DNA of 36,911 nucleotides from Trichomonas tenax (GCA_023091735.1 JALKBU010000490.1:1-36911); one strand, 5' to 3'; shown: positions 20,210 to 28,975, counted from the first letter of the stretch. A program made the numbers and translations. The notes: generated by a model from the sequence alone, not told the origin.

Positions 20210-20220
20210 CAACCATTAAA

Positions 20221-20226
20221 CAATGA
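20221..20226 (-). promoter_or_regulatory. Initiator-like TCATTG for the RRM-like gene
   Basis: On the minus strand TCATTG lies about 12 bases before ATG 20209 and fits TCA(C/T)(T/A). The out-of-frame ATG at 20216 lies between it and the gene's start. Confidence 0.35.
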
Positions 20227-20344
20227 TTTGAGAAATTTTAATATGAAAATATATTTATTTTTACGATTAGTATATGTTTGAATATGGTTGTGCGCATTGG
20301 CCTTAAAAAGGCTAATCGTGCGCATTATTGGAAAGCATGCGCGC

Positions 20345-20354
20345 AAAAGTGACA
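20345..20354 (-). promoter_or_regulatory. TGTCACTTTT motif upstream of the RRM-like gene
   Basis: Exact motif on the minus strand, about 140 bp upstream of ATG 20209 and in the gene's orientation. The distance resembles that at the methyltransferase gene (150 bp). Confidence 0.35.
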
Positions 20355-20397
20355 AGGACCCTGAGGAGCAGCCCTTCATATTATAGCTATATACCAT

Positions 20398-21528
20398 ATT
20401 TTAAACATAAGCAATCTAGAAATCCATAGTGTTGATTAATTTTACTGTTTTTAATGGAAAAAATCTATATGTTTTCAAAAATATATATTTTATTCTTTTT
20501 TAAAATCTTGATGCTGTTTAAAATAAAAGCAAAACATTACTGGCAGCATCCATGTGGGTATTATACTCTAATATCAGCTGGTAAACAGAGCATGTAAACT
20601 CATCGCAAGATACTTGTAGTTTTCTTCATTTGATAGTTAGTCCTTCATACTATACTATTCTATTGTAGTTGATTCTGTCCATTTATTCCTCGCATTTTCA
20701 AATTTTTTCCAATGATAATTTTAATCATGTGTTACAAAATAAAAATTAACTGTCATTTATATTGCCTAGATGTGTCTATTACAATTATTTAATCATATAT
20801 ACAATATAAGAAAATCAAAATTACCTCAAAAGATTTTCGTTAAATATGCCCTTTTTTTGCCATTCCTTTATATGAGCTATTTGCAATACCGCTATCATAG
20901 AGCGCATTGAGCGAATTTTCGCACGATCGGCACCACATATGATCGGCGCATCGCATGCGATGTCGTGCATTTTGTCACTTTTTAGAAAAAAATATAGGGT
21001 TAGGACACCAAAATGAGGGAGATCAATGGTTAAAAAGGAGGTATAAATCAATATAAAGGGGATGCTTTTCGTGGATAAAACAGGGGAAATGGGAGAAAAA
21101 TGGGGGTGATGATAGATAGGGTTTATCACATTTTATCAGGTGGTAGTTTAAGTATTGCAGGGTAATGAATGAATATTTGGGGATTTTTTGAGTTCGCAAT
21201 GCACGCGATCTGTAAATCGGCAAAATCCGTGCAAAAAAAATACTCAATACGCACATCTATACTGATCATCATAAAGATATGGAAGCATTTAGTATATTAT
21301 TGATGGTCTGGTATTGAATTAACGATATCCGGTTAATTTGATATCATAAACATATAGCATACAACAACTCAAAGCGTTTGAAATAAATAGATCGCTCCAA
21401 ATCAATTTGGTAAACTTAATTTGTTACTTAGAGTATACTAAAAACACCATAGTTATAATGGATTCAATACTCAAACTCAATATTTAAGTCATTATTTTTC
21501 TTCATAAAATATTTTTTTTAGAAATCTT
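20398..21528. other. Intergenic region with short GC-rich palindromic islets
   Basis: No credible gene; the frames at 20821-21256 look random. Against an AT-rich background stand short CG-rich stretches. At 20910-20970 lie GCGAATTTTCGC and the perfect palindrome CATCGCATGCGATG. A further stretch lies near 21188-21255, and a related one at 20290-20345 contains GGCCTTAAAAAGGC. An exact TGTCACTTTT occurs at 20973-20982 on the plus strand without a clear gene. TCATTA (21489) and TCATAA (21502) precede the next gene and could be its initiator. Confidence 0.4.
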
Positions 21529-22575
21529 ATGAATTCGCCTCTGCCTGATAATGAAGCGGAATTGCTTGAAGAAATCAGTTCAGAGGTCGAAAAAATAAAG
21601 AGTTTCAAGAGCAAATTGGAGAAAATAACGCATCCTGATGATCAACATTTTCCATTTCAATTAAAAGTCGACAAAATTCAAGATATAGCACTCTCAATCA
21701 ATCTTGAGGCGAAATTGGACCTTCCATTTACAAATTTTTTGATTCAACTCGCTCCATCAACAGATAAAATCGTAATCGCAACGAAAGAATATTTATACGT
21801 GTTTAATATACCGATAATTATGGCCCCTTTGATGATAAAAATAGAAGAAACTGACGCAATACTTCAAGATTTTGTTGTTCTTGATAACTTTAGTTATATA
21901 ATTTGCTATTTTTCTAATGGAAATGTCGTCCCTTTCAACACGAGAGACTGGTCCTGGAAGTCAACAATGGTCAAATCTGGCAAAAAGATTTTATTGGCAT
22001 CAGCCAAAAATATTTTCATGCTTGTTGAATATCCGAACAATGCATTCATTTCAGATGGCCAACTCAGACAGAAATACAATAGTTCTATTGGTAAATTCCC
22101 AATTACGAAGATTTCATTAGCGCCAAACGGTTCTTATGCGGCAATAAAGGATGAAAGCAACGAACTACTCGTTTTCTCGCTGAATGAAATGAAAATAATA
22201 GAAGCTATAAAATCAGAAATCGCTGATTTCTCATTTAGCCAAAATGGAGATATTTTGTTCTTAAGAATGCCGAATGAGATACATATTTATACGTTTAATA
22301 AGAGTTTCTTCGTGATTTCTTATAAAATTTTGATCAGAACTTCTGCATTTGGCGTTGAAAATCGATATTTCACTGTTACAAGTAAATCATCGGAAGAATA
22401 TGAAAGCTTGCTGATATTCTATGAGTCATTCACTGGCAAATCGATTGCAACACTTACTTTGAAAGATGAATCAATTGAATCTGTGCATAACCAAGTTGGA
22501 GATTACAATTTGATCTGTGTTAGAACAGAGTCATCGAAATGTTATATATTCAAAGTCAGATATACAGGAAATTAA
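21529..22575 (+). CDS. Beta-propeller-like protein of unknown function (348 aa)
   Basis: Single open frame. Residues 1-40 are acidic and helical (EAELLEEISSEVEKIKSF), probably a short coiled coil. From about 60 onwards come repeated short hydrophobic strands separated by turns, in the manner of WD40-like propellers: KIVIATKEYLYVFNIP, YIICYFSNGNVVPFNTRDW, ISLAPNGSYAAIKDESNELL, FSFSQNGDILFLRMPNEIHI, and a last strand ESSKCYIFKVRY. Classical WD dipeptides are lacking, so the fold is an inference from pattern only. There is no signal peptide or membrane segment. A role in a multiprotein complex would be typical, but nothing in the context points to a partner. A short leader with TCATTA and TCATAA initiator-like sites lies 27-40 bp before the ATG. 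Confidence 0.82.
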   Translation: MNSPLPDNEAELLEEISSEVEKIKSFKSKLEKITHPDDQHFPFQLKVDKIQDIALSINLEAKLDLPFTNFLIQLAPSTDKIVIATKEYLYVFNIPIIMAPLMIKIEETDAILQDFVVLDNFSYIICYFSNGNVVPFNTRDWSWKSTMVKSGKKILLASAKNIFMLVEYPNNAFISDGQLRQKYNSSIGKFPITKISLAPNGSYAAIKDESNELLVFSLNEMKIIEAIKSEIADFSFSQNGDILFLRMPNEIHIYTFNKSFFVISYKILIRTSAFGVENRYFTVTSKSSEEYESLLIFYESFTGKSIATLTLKDESIESVHNQVGDYNLICVRTESSKCYIFKVRYTGN

Positions 22576-23268
22576 TTTCCAAATTGATATATTATTATAT
22601 ATTCATATTTGTTTTTATATATTATAAAGTTTGTGATGTTTTATATGTATTCAATATTAGCAAAATCTTTGGAGATAAAAGTATATTCAAAAATCAAAAA
22701 TCTTTGAATAGTATACAATATAATGGATATGATTCTCTTTGCTATTGGTATGAAAGGTGATATTTCAAATGAATTTGCCCGATTTGATAAATATATTTTT
22801 GATAAAAATATAAAATTGATTTGTCTTTATTTTGCATGATAATTTGATTATACTTGTGCATTTATGAATAACAGCATATGATACAAAGTTCAATATTTAA
22901 TCAAATTGTGTGATAAAATATCAAATTGAATTTACTTTATATTAAGTGATACATAGGCTGTACTAGCATATTTATGAATGATGGTATATGATATAAATGT
23001 TGATATTAAATCAATATTTTGGAATAAATTATAAAATTGATTCTTCTTTATTTTGTGTGATATACCAATTATACTCGAATATTTGTGGATATATCTATGC
23101 GATGTAAAGGTTGGTATTGAGTTTTGAAAATTTTGAATTTAAATAAATTTGATTTCAGGCCAGATTTTTGATAAAATATTGACTTCAATAGTATGCAGAG
23201 ATAGAAAATGGAAGAATTTAAAGTGGTTGTTAAATCAAAACACGTGACAAAAAAACTAAAAAGATCCG
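22576..23268. other. Intergenic region, largely tandem repeat
   Basis: Very AT-rich DNA. Its middle part is the 110-bp tandem repeat annotated separately. A 61-codon frame at 23208-23393 overlaps the next gene in another frame and has no family resemblance. Confidence 0.4.
22805..23135. repeat. Three degenerate tandem copies of a ~110-bp unit
   Basis: The landmark AAATTGA recurs at 22813, 22923 and 23034 (periods 110 and 111). In each copy it is followed by a T-rich stretch with GTGATA or CATGATA, then CATATTTATGAAT-like and GATATAAA-like segments. Copies have diverged by point changes, with almost no length change. Confidence 0.65.
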
Positions 23269-24543
23269 ATGAACTTCACATTGAGAAGTCTGATGGTCAA
23301 TTTTTTAAGTTTCAGTCCCACTGTGTCAAAGCCGATGCTTTACAACCAAAATTCGTACAAAATATCGAATTCTCGTTTTTCCAAACAATTTAATTCAGCT
23401 TATTTTTCAATATCATCGAGCCAAAATGCATATTTTTCGAATGTTGAGTTCCACAAAATACTAAATTCAGCAGTTAAACTTTTAGATTTGAAATATAAAT
23501 ACAACAAAAAGACATTTACTGAACAAACAACAATTTCTGACCCTAAACCGTTTACATTCCACAGATGTACCTTTTATCAATGCTCTTCAGGCGACAAACA
23601 TGGCGGTGGCGCGATTTTAGCTTCAAATTATCGCTCTGAACTGAAAATTAGTGAGTGCATCTTTACAGAGTGCTCTACAACACGAAAACTTACCAATGGA
23701 GGTGCCATTGCGATTGTTGATAGCAGATCTCATGTAACCATCGAAAAATCTTGCTTTTCACAGTGTACAGCTGTACTTTCCGGTCATGCGGTTTTTGTTA
23801 AGTCCTTCCAATCAAAGTTATACTTTAATTTCTCTAATATTGTCGATTGTCCACAAAATGTGCTTAAAACACAGACATCTGCAATTGAACATAACTCAAT
23901 GATCGATTTAACCTCAATCAACATTACAAATTGCAATTCACCGCGTGTTCCTGCACTGCGATCAAGAATTTCAGAAAACTTCTCATCTTACACTTATTTT
24001 GCAATGTCTTCTATGTATGTCGAGGTAGAAACACCAATGTATGAAATAACAATCCAAAATAAGCAATTCGAAGCAATATTCGAAAAATGGAACGTAATAA
24101 ACTGCACAGGAAACTACAGAAACATTGCAATATACAAAGTCTCAAACTCCATCAAATTGTCAGATCATGTATTCAAGGAATGCGCGAAACAGTTGTTTTT
24201 CCAAATTAATTCAAAGGGAGCAAAAATATTGATGGTTAATTTTGTTGCTGATGCTCCAATTTTAGATGATTCTGACCAAGATTCCTTTGATCTGATAAAC
24301 TTTGTACAAACAGAAAATCCTTCTCTATTTTTATACAGTCCAGCAATGTCTAATGCCTGCCAGGGAGTGAGCAAAGGATACACTTTTAACATCGAGATCT
24401 CTCCAACAATCTTTTTGATCCTCTTCGCAATATTGATCATTGGTTTGTTCGTTTTCGTTTTGATTGTGAGGATTGCTCACTACTACATCATGAGGAGGAA
24501 CATGCAATACACTTTACTTTCAGTTCCAGAAATTATTGAATAG
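23269..24543 (+). CDS. Pmp-like beta-helix membrane protein (424 aa)
   Basis: Probable surface or endomembrane protein of the trichomonad family that resembles chlamydial polymorphic membrane proteins. Between about residues 30 and 320 it has repeated short coils of a right-handed parallel beta-helix. The typical FxxC and GG(A/G)I motifs are visible: FHRCTFYQCSS ... GGGAILAS, ISECIFTECSTT ... NGGAIAIV, IEKSCFSQCTAV. A single hydrophobic segment at about 378-400 (PTIFLILFAILIIGLFVFVL) is followed by a short basic tail (RRNMQY) and ends SVPEIIE, so type I topology is expected. There is no convincing signal peptide at the chosen ATG, and an in-frame stop lies four codons upstream. The 5' end may therefore be truncated, or the true N terminus lost by a frameshift. 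The stop is TAG without the TAAA signal. Confidence 0.82.
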   Translation: MNFTLRSLMVNFLSFSPTVSKPMLYNQNSYKISNSRFSKQFNSAYFSISSSQNAYFSNVEFHKILNSAVKLLDLKYKYNKKTFTEQTTISDPKPFTFHRCTFYQCSSGDKHGGGAILASNYRSELKISECIFTECSTTRKLTNGGAIAIVDSRSHVTIEKSCFSQCTAVLSGHAVFVKSFQSKLYFNFSNIVDCPQNVLKTQTSAIEHNSMIDLTSINITNCNSPRVPALRSRISENFSSYTYFAMSSMYVEVETPMYEITIQNKQFEAIFEKWNVINCTGNYRNIAIYKVSNSIKLSDHVFKECAKQLFFQINSKGAKILMVNFVADAPILDDSDQDSFDLINFVQTENPSLFLYSPAMSNACQGVSKGYTFNIEISPTIFLILFAILIIGLFVFVLIVRIAHYYIMRRNMQYTLLSVPEIIE

Positions 24544-24623
24544 AATTATTTATAGGTTAAAAATGTTTGTTTTTTTTTTTGTAAATGATAAAAGTATATT
24601 TTTATGATCTTTATGGGTTAATT

Positions 24624-26693
24624 TTACATCTCTTGGAGTGGCTCGACCATGAAGAGGCGCATAGCGTTGTTGAGTGTCTGAAGGATCATCTTGCAAAGAA
24701 GGATTCTTGGATGGATAGCTGGATCACCGGCCTTAAGAATCTGTGTCTGACCGTAGTATGATGAGAATGTTCTGGAAAGGTTGTAAGCGAAGAATGGAAT
24801 GATGTGTGTGCCGAACTCTGGGAGCTTTGGAGCTGGTGGAACATCTGGGATAGCAGCTCTGACAGCCTCGGAAGCGAAGGACATGATGTACTTTGTAAGG
24901 ATTTCCCAAGCGATTGGCTCGTTTATGATGAGGGACCAGTCAACCTTTTCTGGGAGTGGAGCGAATGTGCCTTCCTTAACGCCAGCCTCGAACTTTGCAA
25001 TGATGGAGGAGATTCTAGCCCCTGTGTAGAGAATGAAGGCAGCGGAGTTGCCTGTTGGATCAACAGCCTTAGCGATATCGAACTCGATAGCGTTACGTGG
25101 GTGGACAGCGAGAAGAGCATACTTCATGGAAGCGTTAGCGATTGTGTGTGTGATGTTCTCGACAGATGTCTCATCCTCGAGGTTGACCTTCTGCTCCTTA
25201 CGATCCTTCATGACCTTCTTTGTGGCCTCCTTGAGATCTCTGTAGAGGTCATCAGCAAGGAAGGAGATACCACGGCGGGAGGACATTCTCTTGACCTTGC
25301 CATCCTTCATGAGCTTAACAATTTCGTAAGCCATGTGGAACTGAGCACGTCTTGTGATACCAAGAGCCTGGAGTGTCAAAACGACCTTCTCTTGTGGAAG
25401 GTTCTGCTCTGTGCAGATGCAGTTGAGGACCATGTCAGCCTCGCCGATCTTCTTCATGGAGTAGGCAACATCACGGAATGTGTAGAGTGTTGTGCCATCT
25501 GGACGGAGGAGGTAGAACGGTGGGTATGGCTTCTGGTAGCCACCCTTGCCCATCTTAGCGCCGATAGCCTCGAGGTAAGCGTTAAGATCGAGGTAAGCAC
25601 CCTGCTTCTTCTCTGGTGTGTTTGTCTGTGGGTGGAAGAAAGCGGACTGCTTGAGTGTCTTGAGGAGGGCCTCGGATGTCCCTTCCCAGGAAATCTCGGA
25701 CTCGAAGTCGAAGCGGTCGTGCTTGACGTTGTATGTGTCGAGTGTCTGCTGGATGCCTGTGAGAGTGGCGTTTGCCATCTGGCGGATGATGGCGACCGCC
25801 TCTGGCTTCTTGTCTTCGTAGTCCTTGTTGAGCTTAGCAGCGACCTCAGAGATGAGTTCGTCATCTGTGAAGCAAGCGCGAAGGGAGTCCCAAAGCTGTG
25901 GATGAGAGTAGTGGAGACGGCAGGCAGCCTCGATGATATCCTCTTCTGGTGTCTTCTCCTTCTTCTCTTCGCCCTCTGCCTTGTCCTCTTCCTCGTCATC
26001 CTCCTTCGGTGGGACGTAGGAGGCGAAGTGGGAGGCGAGTTCGTCGAACTTGATCTTCAAGCCCTGAGAGGAGCTGAGTGTGTACATGATTGAGTAAATG
26101 AAACCAATCATGTGGTCGATCTTGTAGCCTGGTGGGAAGTTTCCGTTGAGGCGGGCATAACCAACAGCTGTAAGACCGATTTGGGCACCGAGATCGTTAA
26201 CGAAGTACAATTCACGAACGTTGTAGCCGACCCACTTGAGAAGGCGTGCGAGATGAGCGCCGATAAGGACGGAACGGAGGTTACCGATGTGAAGAGAAGC
26301 GTTTGGATTTGCAGAAGTGTGTTCGACGTCAACAGTCTTTGGTGCTGGAAGCTGAGAAGAACCGTAGTTGTCACCCATTGCTGTGACGACCTCGAATGTG
26401 TTCTGGAAGCAGATGTTGCGGTTGACCTTGAAGTTTACGTAGATTTTGTCGGCAGCGCATTCTGTGATGAATTTCTTGTCTGCGAAGGCCGTGACCTTCT
26501 CAGCGAGTTCTGTTGCGAACTTTGGTCCTGGAATCTTTTTGCTGCCAGCGTACTTTGCGATAGCCATCGAAAAGTCATAATTTGCTTGGCTGCAGAAGGT
26601 AACGGCTGGAATTTCAGCGACATCAACGCCGATGGCAGCTGCAACTTCCTGCTGGATGAGTTGAAAAGCAGCGCGATCAGTGAATGAGTTCAT
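24624..26693 (-). CDS. Arginyl-tRNA synthetase (cytosolic)
   Basis: Charges tRNA-Arg with arginine. The 689-residue protein has the full class I architecture. An N-terminal additional domain (about 1-110) is followed by VEHTSANPNASLHIGN with the HIGH-type signature HIGN at about 135-138. The KMSKS-type loop is MSSRRG at about 470-475. A C-terminal anticodon-binding DALR domain ends in MVEPLQEM. A Lys/Glu-rich acidic insertion (about 230-253, EDDEEEDKAEGEEKKEKTPE) interrupts the catalytic domain. I start at ATG 26693: the frame extends 14 codons upstream only to a TTG, unlikely as a start in a eukaryotic nuclear gene. By eye the gene is far richer in G+C than every neighbour, with C-ending codons, consistent with strong codon selection in a highly expressed gene. 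That bias also opens a long antisense frame, which is an artefact. The stop reads TAAA. Confidence 0.96.
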   Translation of the reverse strand: MNSFTDRAAFQLIQQEVAAAIGVDVAEIPAVTFCSQANYDFSMAIAKYAGSKKIPGPKFATELAEKVTAFADKKFITECAADKIYVNFKVNRNICFQNTFEVVTAMGDNYGSSQLPAPKTVDVEHTSANPNASLHIGNLRSVLIGAHLARLLKWVGYNVRELYFVNDLGAQIGLTAVGYARLNGNFPPGYKIDHMIGFIYSIMYTLSSSQGLKIKFDELASHFASYVPPKEDDEEEDKAEGEEKKEKTPEEDIIEAACRLHYSHPQLWDSLRACFTDDELISEVAAKLNKDYEDKKPEAVAIIRQMANATLTGIQQTLDTYNVKHDRFDFESEISWEGTSEALLKTLKQSAFFHPQTNTPEKKQGAYLDLNAYLEAIGAKMGKGGYQKPYPPFYLLRPDGTTLYTFRDVAYSMKKIGEADMVLNCICTEQNLPQEKVVLTLQALGITRRAQFHMAYEIVKLMKDGKVKRMSSRRGISFLADDLYRDLKEATKKVMKDRKEQKVNLEDETSVENITHTIANASMKYALLAVHPRNAIEFDIAKAVDPTGNSAAFILYTGARISSIIAKFEAGVKEGTFAPLPEKVDWSLIINEPIAWEILTKYIMSFASEAVRAAIPDVPPAPKLPEFGTHIIPFFAYNLSRTFSSYYGQTQILKAGDPAIHPRILLCKMILQTLNNAMRLFMVEPLQEM

Positions 26694-26969
26694 CAAAATT
26701 TCTAAGTGGTCCAACAGAGCGGTTTTGTCTCTCAAATTTCGATAGAAATTGTGATCTCTTTTATACTATAGATTTGATATTTTTGGTTTTCGGCGGAATT
26801 AATTTTGCTGCGTTTCAATTTTGTGATTTTTGTATTTCCTGAATAATGTAATCTATGAATTTTGTAACAAAAATGTTGTATTCTGAATTTGAATACATAA
26901 ATCATTGAATTTTATTTCGATTTATATATTTTTCGAAACTATGCATTATGTAGTTTATGTTATTATCAT

Positions 26970-27224
26970 TTAAAAGATTTTTTTTGGAGAAGATAGTTTT
27001 TTGTTTGTCACTGATTCATAAACGGGAACACTTACAGGCTCAACTTGTGCTGCTGCAGCTGGTGACGCTTTCTTTTCTTCGGTTGTTGTTGTAGGTAATG
27101 GAACTTTTCGTTTTCTAACTTGAACGTTTCCATTTTTGTCTTTCATTACGTAATATAATGGATGTTGAATACTTTTTATGTCATTGATAATTATTGAGTT
27201 TCTTTCAGATCGACTTAAGCTCAT
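26970..27224 (-). CDS. Small basic hypothetical protein (84 aa)
   Basis: Short open frame from ATG 27224. It begins MSLSRSERNSIIINDIKSIQ, has a central YYVMKDKNGNVQVRKRKVPL that looks like a beta-hairpin, and then an Ala/Pro/Thr-rich tail ending in SSPKKIF. I recognise no family. In favour of a real gene are a start close to a divergent partner gene (54 bp between the two ATGs), low-complexity but protein-like composition, and a stop inside TAAATG carrying the poly(A) signal. It could be a nucleic-acid-associated protein given its charge, but that is a guess. Confidence 0.6.
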   Translation of the reverse strand: MSLSRSERNSIIINDIKSIQHPLYYVMKDKNGNVQVRKRKVPLPTTTTEEKKASPAAAAQVEPVSVPVYESVTNKKLSSPKKIF

Positions 27225-27278
27225 ATTTCAATCGAAGTTAAAAAATAATATTTTTAATTTTTTATCCTATTATAAATC

Positions 27279-27566
27279 ATGAGTGCAAACGGAACAGACC
27301 TTGAAGCCCTTAATGTATCTTTGAAGGAAGAAATATTAAATGAACTCAAAACAACAACTAAGCCAAAGAAGAATAAAAAGACATATGCAGGACTCAAGCA
27401 GACCGACGAGAAACTAGTCAAACCTAAATATAAATGCAGTGAAAAGCAGTTAGCAGCTCTTGCAGCAGGAAGATGGAAGAATCCAAAATTGATAAGTAAG
27501 TGTTTGAGAGAATCGGAAGAAGCCCAAAAGAAACAAAAAGAAGAGGAGGAACAGAAGACTGATTAA
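27279..27566 (+). CDS. Small Lys-rich hypothetical protein (95 aa)
   Basis: Open frame starting MSANGTDLEALNVSLKEEIL, a probable amphipathic helix. A Lys-rich stretch (TTKPKKNKKTY) and the motif SEKQLAALAAGRWKNPKL follow, then a charged helical tail (EEAQKKQKEEEEQKTD). I do not recognise the family; composition suggests a nuclear or ribonucleoprotein-associated protein. It is divergent from the 84-residue gene with a very short shared promoter region. The ATG is embedded in TCATGA, so the initiator and start codon may overlap and leave almost no leader. The stop reads TAAA. Confidence 0.72.
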   Translation: MSANGTDLEALNVSLKEEILNELKTTTKPKKNKKTYAGLKQTDEKLVKPKYKCSEKQLAALAAGRWKNPKLISKCLRESEEAQKKQKEEEEQKTD

Positions 27567-28032
27567 AATCTTTTATTTTATTTCTGATGTGTGAGTGAAT
27601 GCAGAGAACGAAGGCATTTTTTTTTTGAAAATTATTCTGAGACCAAGTTTTACAAAAATAGTTGACTGACGATTAAAAAATAAATTATTTTAAAAATTGA
27701 TTATATCATTCAATTCAAAATTGACGTGTACAATTTTTGCTATCGCAGACGTCACAGTGCGAAATGTTTATTACTAACTTTTTTAAAAAAATATATGCGA
27801 GACCAAGTTTATTTCTGCTATATTTGCTATGGAATTTCTATTAAAATTATCATTTTCAAATGGTTTGTAAAAGTATAAAATCATCATAACATGTTATTTG
27901 AAAATTGAGCTCTCTGCCTCTGACGCAGTATTGCCACAGTAGCAAAATTTTTTTGGATTCATTAATTCTCAAAGAAATTGTTTTGCAAAATTTCAATCAA
28001 AAATAATCGTATACTTGAAATGTGTGCATATT
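27567..28032. other. Intergenic region with dispersed short repeats
   Basis: No gene. The 12-mer GAGACCAAGTTT occurs twice (near 27640 and 27814). A weak inverted similarity links TTTTGCTATCGCAGACGTC (about 27738) and the stretch at about 27918-27950. An initiator-like TCATTA is at 27959. Confidence 0.35.
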
Positions 28033-28098
28033 TACGTGTCAAAAAGATGCTTACATGACAAAAATACTCTTACATGTCAAAAATAGAATTTGCATGTC
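28033..28098 (+). repeat. Four iterons of about 19 bp, TACATGWCAAAAA type
   Basis: TACGTGTC (28033), TACATGAC (28052), TACATGTC (28071) and TGCATGTC (28091), each followed by an A-run, spaced 19, 19 and 20 bp. The regular pitch close to two helical turns would put all copies on one face of the DNA. They end about 65 bp before the candidate intron. Similar TTTACATG(A/T)CAAA words occur inside the MULE near 32630 and 32680. Confidence 0.55.
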
Positions 28099-28161
28099 TA
28101 AATGCATAAACTAACGATTTTTACGGTTTTGGTCAACCAGAATAATAAAGCTTCGAGAGCA

Positions 28162-28281
28162 GTATGTGTTTCTATTTGATTTGGGTTTGATGATACTGTG
28201 AGAACCTCACTGAAGTATGAGGAAAACATAGCAACTCTGACCCTAAAATCAAATATTTTAGAAAACAAAACTAACACACAG
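28162..28281 (+). other. Candidate spliceosomal intron in an unannotated transcript
   Basis: GTATGT (28162-28167) and ACTAACACACAG (28270-28281) are the exact 5' and combined branch/3' splice motifs of trichomonad introns, 120 bp apart on the same strand. That is within the usual intron size. Inside, a broken stem can form between ATTTGATTTGGGT near the 5' end and ACCCTAAAATCAAAT near the 3' end, bringing the sites together. The exon before it has an ATG at 28102 and 20 open codons ending exactly at the splice site. Joined to the exon after it, four codons follow before TAA. So the transcript is either non-coding, a tiny ORF, or a decayed gene. Confidence 0.6.
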
Positions 28282-28591
28282 AGTTTTAATTCTTAAGATA
28301 TTTTCTTTTTCCCAATGATTTGATTCCACTCCTTGGATACATTGACGACTTTCTGTTACCTTTTTACAATCTTTTTGAATAAAAATTCAAAATTATTCGA
28401 TATTTTTATCTTGTATATAAGCATATAATATCCAGATCGAATGTTAATTAAACACACATTCCTGAGTATTTAGTTTTATAGTTATTCTTAATAAAATCTT
28501 GAAATAATTACTTATAATGCAAAAAGCATTGTAAGAATGTAATTTGACAACATTTACATACATTTTATTGAGTGAAAGCAAACAAATAAAA
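28282..28591. other. Region downstream of the candidate intron, no supported gene
   Basis: AT-rich with stops in all plus frames. It would contain the second exon of the putative spliced transcript. No RNA family is recognised. Confidence 0.35.
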
Positions 28592-28969
28592 TCAGCATTT
28601 AACGAGAAGAGCGACGCTTATTGGCCTGTTTCCAGAATTGAGTAAAGAAACTTCCTGATCTTTGTTCCACGCGAGATTTAATGGTTGATTTGGTTGATGT
28701 GGGAATATTTTGCTTATTGCATAAAATCCTTCAGCCATTACAGCGTTAAGGACACCGAATGTTGATTCGCTTCCTGTCGGCGGCATTGTCATCGATACTT
28801 GTGTCACATAGAGCGCTTTTCCAGATGGTTTATCCCACTTCTGCTGTGGATTCAGTACAATGATTTTGTCCTCCCAAAGGTCGTTCTTGTAGTCGGAGTC
28901 GTCGCTGTCCTCAGAAAGATCGATTTTGTTTGGGACTGGATCGGGCTCACATTGCGGGCACGCGCTCAT
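28592..28969 (-). CDS. Hypothetical protein with N-terminal CxxC and acidic stretch (125 aa)
   Basis: Open frame from ATG 28969. It begins MSACPQCEPDPVP (one CxxC pair, not enough for a zinc site by itself), then the acidic stretch LSEDSDDSDYKNDLWEDK. The rest is a compact, probably beta-rich domain of about 75 residues (ALYVTQVSMTMPPTGSESTF ... QPLNLAWNKDQEVSLLNSGN). The strand pattern and acidic tract faintly recall nucleoplasmin-like chaperone domains, but I cannot claim homology. An initiator-like TCATAA lies about 10 bases before the ATG on the same strand. The stop reads TAAAT. These two signals make it likely to be a real gene. Confidence 0.7.
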   Translation of the reverse strand: MSACPQCEPDPVPNKIDLSEDSDDSDYKNDLWEDKIIVLNPQQKWDKPSGKALYVTQVSMTMPPTGSESTFGVLNAVMAEGFYAISKIFPHQPNQPLNLAWNKDQEVSLLNSGNRPISVALLVKC

Positions 28970-28975
28970 ATTTTT

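Noticed and set aside
23208..23393. 61-codon ORF before the Pmp-like gene as its true N terminus
   Set aside because: It is in a different frame and its sequence is not beta-helix-like or a signal peptide; a frameshift cannot be excluded but is unsupported.
24804..26093. A 429-codon plus-strand open frame, plus several shorter ones, opposite arginyl-tRNA synthetase
   Set aside because: Antisense artefact of the strong codon bias of the synthetase gene; the translations are Cys/Leu/Val/Glu-rich with no family resemblance.
26694..26735. Upstream extension of arginyl-tRNA synthetase to 26735
   Set aside because: It would start at TTG; the first ATG in frame is at 26693 and the conserved domain begins after it. 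The same reasoning moves the methyltransferase start from 11454 to 11484 and the RRM-like start from 20212 to 20209.
27738..27950. A third inverted-repeat element between about 27738 and 27950
   Set aside because: The inverted match is short and gapped and no target duplication is visible.
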